Origin: a virus
Virus record (IMG/VR): IMGVR_UViG_3300013132_000217
Coordinates: 1 to 26,993 of that record
Direction: 5' to 3' (one strand)
Length of the DNA: 26,993 bases
How positions within the stretch are numbered: the stretch's first letter is position 1; each line of letters starts with the position of its first letter. This document shows, in pieces, positions 23,578 through 26,993 of this stretch. The notes under the pieces were generated by a model, which was given only the letters and a program-made list of their open reading frames with translations, had not been told where the DNA came from and did no database searches. A program made the translations under genes and the position numbers.

Positions 23578-26370
23578 GTTTATCATTAAATCTCTCCAAC
23601 CATCTTCAGCGTTATCATAGATATACGTTGGTTCCAAACCTCTTTTTTTCCAATAACTTAATTCATTTTCGGATATTGTTAAAACGTCATTTAAATCATC
23701 TTGGTCACCATCACCCAAAGGATGTCCGTTAATTAGTTCACATTGTGAAGTGGTAAAAATACCTCTATCTTCAGGTTTATCAACAATCAAAGCCTTTCTA
23801 ACTTCATCTTTAAAAACAACCAATAATGGTTCAATTCGTTTGTTGAATGTTGACATTGCTCTTGGAACGTTGTATTCACCGGTTAAATCGGGGTTATTTT
23901 CTAATTCAGAGGTATCTAACATATAACAATTAAGTCTAATCATAGAATCTAACTTATCATCAGGATTTTTACCATAAGTTGTTAAATAATATTTTAAATC
24001 ATCTTCTCTCCAACCACTCTTAAGTTTATTAACTTTTTGAACATCCCCATGAGAAGCTTTAGTTCCGTTATTAACATACATAATAACATCACCCAAATTA
24101 ACATTTAATTTGTGTTGTATTGCAAGTTCCATATGAGCTTGTCTAGACATTAAAGAACCCGCCTTTGTTTTTTGAGTACATCTTGATTTATAATCAGACA
24201 AACTCTGTTTTACTTTAGCTCTTTGAGCAATTTTTGCCAATGGAACTTTTTGGTCGTAAATTTTTTGAATATATTCATAGTAATATTCAATAAAGTCTTT
24301 ACCCTTACCTTCTAAAAGTAATTTAATTCCTTTGTCCAAAAACTCCTCAATATAACCTGGTAATTTCTTTGATTTAATTGTATTACCAACCAATTTGATT
24401 TTACCTTTATCAGTCATAAGAGCGTAGTTTTTACGAGCCAAATTTATACACGCCGGCCAAACACCATCATTATCAAGAGCCATTTCTCCTCTCATGAATA
24501 TATCGTTATATTCGGCAATATCTGCCGCAGCACCAATATATTCTTTACCTTCTTTTACTTTCCAATTTAAACCTCGTCCAATATATTTTCGAGTTTCCAC
24601 ATCTGGTGGTGATGAAAAGTTAACACCGTCAGTATCCATAACCAATGGTTCATATCCTCGTTTCATAAAGAAACCAATCATCTGACGCAAGTACTGACGA
24701 CCCGTACAAGTGATTTGTTCACCCATGTACATATCACCCCAATGGAATACCTGTGGAGCGGATAATGCACCAAACATCGAGTTAATAAAAATCTTAATAG
24801 GTAATTGTTTACGGTCATAAGATTTAGATTTTTTAGGGTCAGACTTTTCAAATTCTTCCGCTAATTGTTTGTATTTGATACGAGTTGAACGAAAATATCC
24901 CAATAAACCTTTCATCGCGCCTGTCACATCACATTCAGGAAATACATCGTGTACCAACTGAATTGATGGGTATAGTGATGAGAAGTCCAATTTCAATACA
25001 GATGTTGAGTATCCTACTTTAATCAAACGTGATAGTCCCCCAACAAAATCGGTTTTACTTTGTTTTTCAGGAATGGCTAAGTTGTACTTATACGACCAAG
25101 CCAACATAATCATTTTCCATAATGTTGCGGTACCCATAGTTGAAACCCTTTCATATGTTGTTGGGACCAAAGACGCCAACAAAAATGAACCCTGATTAAA
25201 TTCATCATCTACTCGTAAGGTTTCATCCAAGTCATCATCAAGATATTGTTCAACCAATTGGTCACCTGTAACTTTTTTATAGGTACCAGGAAATCTAACA
25301 TCCAAATTATCAAATTGTGGATTGTCAGCTCGTTTATATTTACCATTTTTGATGTTTAACCAATATTCTTCTTTCTTAGAATACATGGGACCAATATCCG
25401 TATGGTCAATATATACACGGTCTTCATCCTCAATTTCTAGATACTGAGTAATATATTTCAAACCTGCCGACTTAATATTTGAGTTGATGGCTTGAGCTCT
25501 ACGTACCGAATGTAAAATATCAATAATGTTATATCCCCACATAGAAGTTTGGGGGTATCTTTCCACCTCATTAGCCAATTTCAACATTTGTTCTTTTTGA
25601 GAAATTGGTCTATCGGGATTTAATGATTTGGCAACTTTTCTAATATCTAAACCCAAAGCTTTTGCTCTTTCGAATATCCAATACCAGTCGAAGTTAAATG
25701 AATTGTATCCACCAATAATACTTGGTTTTAGTTCATTTATTGTGTCAAAAAAACGTATAATTCCTTGTTTTTCCTTTTCTTCAGTATCACATTCAATAAC
25801 TTCATGAAAACCTCTATTTGTTTTCATTCCAATCATAAAAATACGACCGTCCTTTGGTTCAAGTGAGGTCGTTTCCAAGTCAAATACAAATCTGGTTATG
25901 TCATTATATTCTTCATACCCCTTGAATAGTCTCTTTTCTTTTTGAATTAAGTATTGTTCAACAGGGGGTAACATTAAAAATAACTCACGAGATTTCTCAC
26001 CCCAAGGGTCTATACCACCATCACGAAAAAATTGAGTTAATGCTCTGTATCCCGCCAAAGATTTAACCATATAAGTCAAACCTTTTTCTAATCTTTCATT
26101 TCCATGTGTTTCTAACTTGTCAATAACAATCTTATGTTTTGACATTGCCTCTTTTTGTAATGCTTTTGAACCTTGGTAGAAATTTAATCCTCTAAGGTCG
26201 CCAACCCACGCAAATGGAACAAAATGGTCTTTTAAAATTTGTTTTCCCTTACCAGGAATCTCCTTAATCTTATAAATGGAGTCAGTCACATAGTCAAATT
26301 CTATGGACACAATAAATTCTTCTGGGTCGTTGCCCTGAAGAAAAGATTCAATTTCTTCGTTAGATATCAT
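23554..26370 (-). CDS. Family B DNA polymerase (T4 gp43-like) with proofreading exonuclease
   Basis: A 938-residue replicative polymerase (T4 gp43 is 898). Exonuclease motifs: Exo I FDLETT (D164, E166), Exo II GYNSFNFD (D228), Exo III YLDDD (Y376, D380). Polymerase motifs: A LDFSSLYPS (D462), B KIFINSMFG (K526, N530), C VMDTDG (D579, D581). All key residues are present, so both 3'-5' proofreading and synthesis should work. It would copy the phage genome together with other replication proteins not in this window. The start at ATG 26370 has no TATTTAT element upstream, unlike the virion genes, which fits expression at an earlier phase from a different promoter. Its 3' end overlaps the convergent small gene by 24 bases. 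Confidence 0.95.
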   Translation of the reverse strand: MISNEEIESFLQGNDPEEFIVSIEFDYVTDSIYKIKEIPGKGKQILKDHFVPFAWVGDLRGLNFYQGSKALQKEAMSKHKIVIDKLETHGNERLEKGLTYMVKSLAGYRALTQFFRDGGIDPWGEKSRELFLMLPPVEQYLIQKEKRLFKGYEEYNDITRFVFDLETTSLEPKDGRIFMIGMKTNRGFHEVIECDTEEKEKQGIIRFFDTINELKPSIIGGYNSFNFDWYWIFERAKALGLDIRKVAKSLNPDRPISQKEQMLKLANEVERYPQTSMWGYNIIDILHSVRRAQAINSNIKSAGLKYITQYLEIEDEDRVYIDHTDIGPMYSKKEEYWLNIKNGKYKRADNPQFDNLDVRFPGTYKKVTGDQLVEQYLDDDLDETLRVDDEFNQGSFLLASLVPTTYERVSTMGTATLWKMIMLAWSYKYNLAIPEKQSKTDFVGGLSRLIKVGYSTSVLKLDFSSLYPSIQLVHDVFPECDVTGAMKGLLGYFRSTRIKYKQLAEEFEKSDPKKSKSYDRKQLPIKIFINSMFGALSAPQVFHWGDMYMGEQITCTGRQYLRQMIGFFMKRGYEPLVMDTDGVNFSSPPDVETRKYIGRGLNWKVKEGKEYIGAAADIAEYNDIFMRGEMALDNDGVWPACINLARKNYALMTDKGKIKLVGNTIKSKKLPGYIEEFLDKGIKLLLEGKGKDFIEYYYEYIQKIYDQKVPLAKIAQRAKVKQSLSDYKSRCTQKTKAGSLMSRQAHMELAIQHKLNVNLGDVIMYVNNGTKASHGDVQKVNKLKSGWREDDLKYYLTTYGKNPDDKLDSMIRLNCYMLDTSELENNPDLTGEYNVPRAMSTFNKRIEPLLVVFKDEVRKALIVDKPEDRGIFTTSQCELINGHPLGDGDQDDLNDVLTISENELSYWKKRGLEPTYIYDNAEDGWRDLMINLPDFQTI

Positions 26371-26462
26371 AATTCAACATTTTACGAGTGACACATTATC
26401 TTCCGAACATACGGAATTTGTCTTCCTCACCTACTAAAATATATATCTAAAAAAGTGTTGAA

Positions 26463-26843
26463 TCAACAACAGGGACTATCAATGATGAAACTTTCTTGAA
26501 CGTAAATGTTCAACTCATCTCTAAGGGGTAAAATTAAATTACCGTCATCATTTTTTATTAAGAACTGACCTACGTATTGACCAACTTGATTTGTGTCTCT
26601 TGATGTAAACCTAAAATAAATATAGTATTCGGGTTCAGCATTTTCATCTAAACCTGTTAATTCTACAATGTACGCTGGTTTAGCAACTATCTTTGGAATA
26701 CCTGTAGCAACATTTACCATTGTGAAAAATATTGATGCCGTTGTTAAAGATTCCATAAACGATTGATACTCGCTACGACCATCTTTAATTACCTGCATTT
26801 TAAGTAGTGGTAATGTTGCGTTCTTTTTGATATAGAAATCCAT
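26463..26843 (-). CDS. Small beta-rich virion-like protein (baseplate BppU-like pattern)
   Basis: A 126-residue protein from ATG 26843 (MDFYIKKNATLPLLKMQVIK). The layout, an N-terminal extended strand with LPLLKMQVIKDG, a central FFTMVNVATGIPKI strand, then YYIYFRFTSRDTNQVGQYVG and a final strand with LNIYVQESF, resembles the small N-terminal beta domain of phage baseplate/upper-baseplate proteins such as BppU. It ends in a Cys-Cys pair. It lies between DNA polymerase and an unidentified upstream gene, in the same direction. A TATTTAT element ends only five bases before the start codon, so a transcript from it may be leaderless. The family suggestion is tentative. Confidence 0.6.
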   Translation of the reverse strand: MDFYIKKNATLPLLKMQVIKDGRSEYQSFMESLTTASIFFTMVNVATGIPKIVAKPAYIVELTGLDENAEPEYYIYFRFTSRDTNQVGQYVGQFLIKNDDGNLILPLRDELNIYVQESFIIDSPCC

Positions 26844-26848
26844 CGTAT

Positions 26849-26855
26849 ATAAATA
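26849..26855 (-). promoter_or_regulatory. TATTTAT element directly before the 126-residue gene
   Basis: Read leftward: GATAGTATTTATATACG, then ATG 26843. The spacing of five bases is the shortest among the copies in this window, consistent with a leaderless mRNA or with the real start lying further downstream. Confidence 0.4.
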
Positions 26856-26858
26856 CTA

Positions 26859-26993
26859 TCAAGATTCTTTTCTCAAACTACCATCATAAAAATCAAATCT
26901 GTCATGTTCAGTGGGGGTCAAAAGTAATAAAGCGGGATTTATATTACCTTTTATTGTTTCTTGAAACATGTGACTCATCCAAGTTTGTTCAAA
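26859..26993 (-). CDS. C-terminal part of an unidentified gene, 5' end outside window
   Basis: An open frame enters from the right edge and ends at TGA 26861-26859, followed by a second in-step TAG. The visible 44 residues (FEQTWMSHMFQETIKGN at the start, HDRFDFYDGSLRKES at the end) look coding, with charged and hydrophobic residues well mixed and no low complexity. The product cannot be identified from this fragment. It is read in the same direction as the 126-residue gene, 15 bases downstream, and may belong to the same transcription unit unless the TATTTAT element between them is a promoter. Confidence 0.6.
   Translation of the reverse strand, partial: FEQTWMSHMFQETIKGNINPALLLLTPTEHDRFDFYDGSLRKES

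Noticed and set aside
26401-26416. Small inverted repeat TTCCG/CGGAA between polymerase and the 126-residue gene
   Set aside because: The stem is only five bases with no T-tract and no link to a clear promoter. The 92-base gap otherwise shows only AT-rich sequence.
1-26993. tRNA genes, CRISPR arrays, insertion sequences
   Set aside because: The gaps between genes are at most about 125 bases and none shows a cloverleaf, spaced direct repeats, transposase frame or terminal inverted repeats.

Overview
The window looks like part of the genome of a large contractile-tailed phage (a T4-like myovirus). It is AT-rich (about two thirds A+T by eye) and almost fully coding. The virion genes follow T4 logic in order: neck proteins (gp13-, gp14- and gp15-like), tail sheath (gp18-like), tail tube (gp19-like), tail assembly chaperone, tape measure, then baseplate genes including a gp53-like protein. 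A family B DNA polymerase lies at the right. Start codons lack clear Shine-Dalgarno sequences and sit behind A-rich leaders. That would fit a Bacteroidota-type host, but the host is inference only.

Layout. Bases 1-18674 are read leftward, apart from one small rightward ORF at 16964-17119. In transcription order (right to left) they are: gp14-like neck protein, gp15-like tail completion protein, a 1059-residue sheath protein, a HAD-superfamily phosphatase, the tube protein, a tail chaperone with a short out-of-frame extension, the tape measure protein, a 1618-residue baseplate protein, a gp53/LysM-like protein, and a giant virion protein of more than 1390 residues that runs off the left edge. 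Bases 18725-23577 are read rightward: a SNF2-type helicase, a superoxide dismutase fused to a PD-(D/E)XK-like domain, a gp13-like neck protein and a small beta-rich protein. Bases 23554-26993 are leftward again: DNA polymerase, a small beta-rich virion-like protein, and the end of a further gene.

How it works together. Most of the window builds the tail. The tube and sheath stack to a length set by the tape measure protein, the chaperone helps load the tape measure, and very large baseplate proteins terminate the structure. Strong hairpin terminators follow the sheath and tube genes, whose products are needed in many copies. A short motif, TATTTAT in the sense direction, lies just upstream of nearly every transcription unit on both strands and is a good candidate for the phage's own promoter element.

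Most noteworthy: (1) the tail chaperone frame ends just after a T6-C run, and a 53-codon frame without its own useful start continues across it, which suggests programmed frameshifting (or a homopolymer sequencing error); (2) a complete Mn-type superoxide dismutase domain with all four metal ligands is fused to a nuclease-like C-terminus; (3) the TATTTAT motif; (4) a HAD phosphatase sits between sheath and tube genes. No tRNA genes, CRISPR arrays or insertion sequences were seen.
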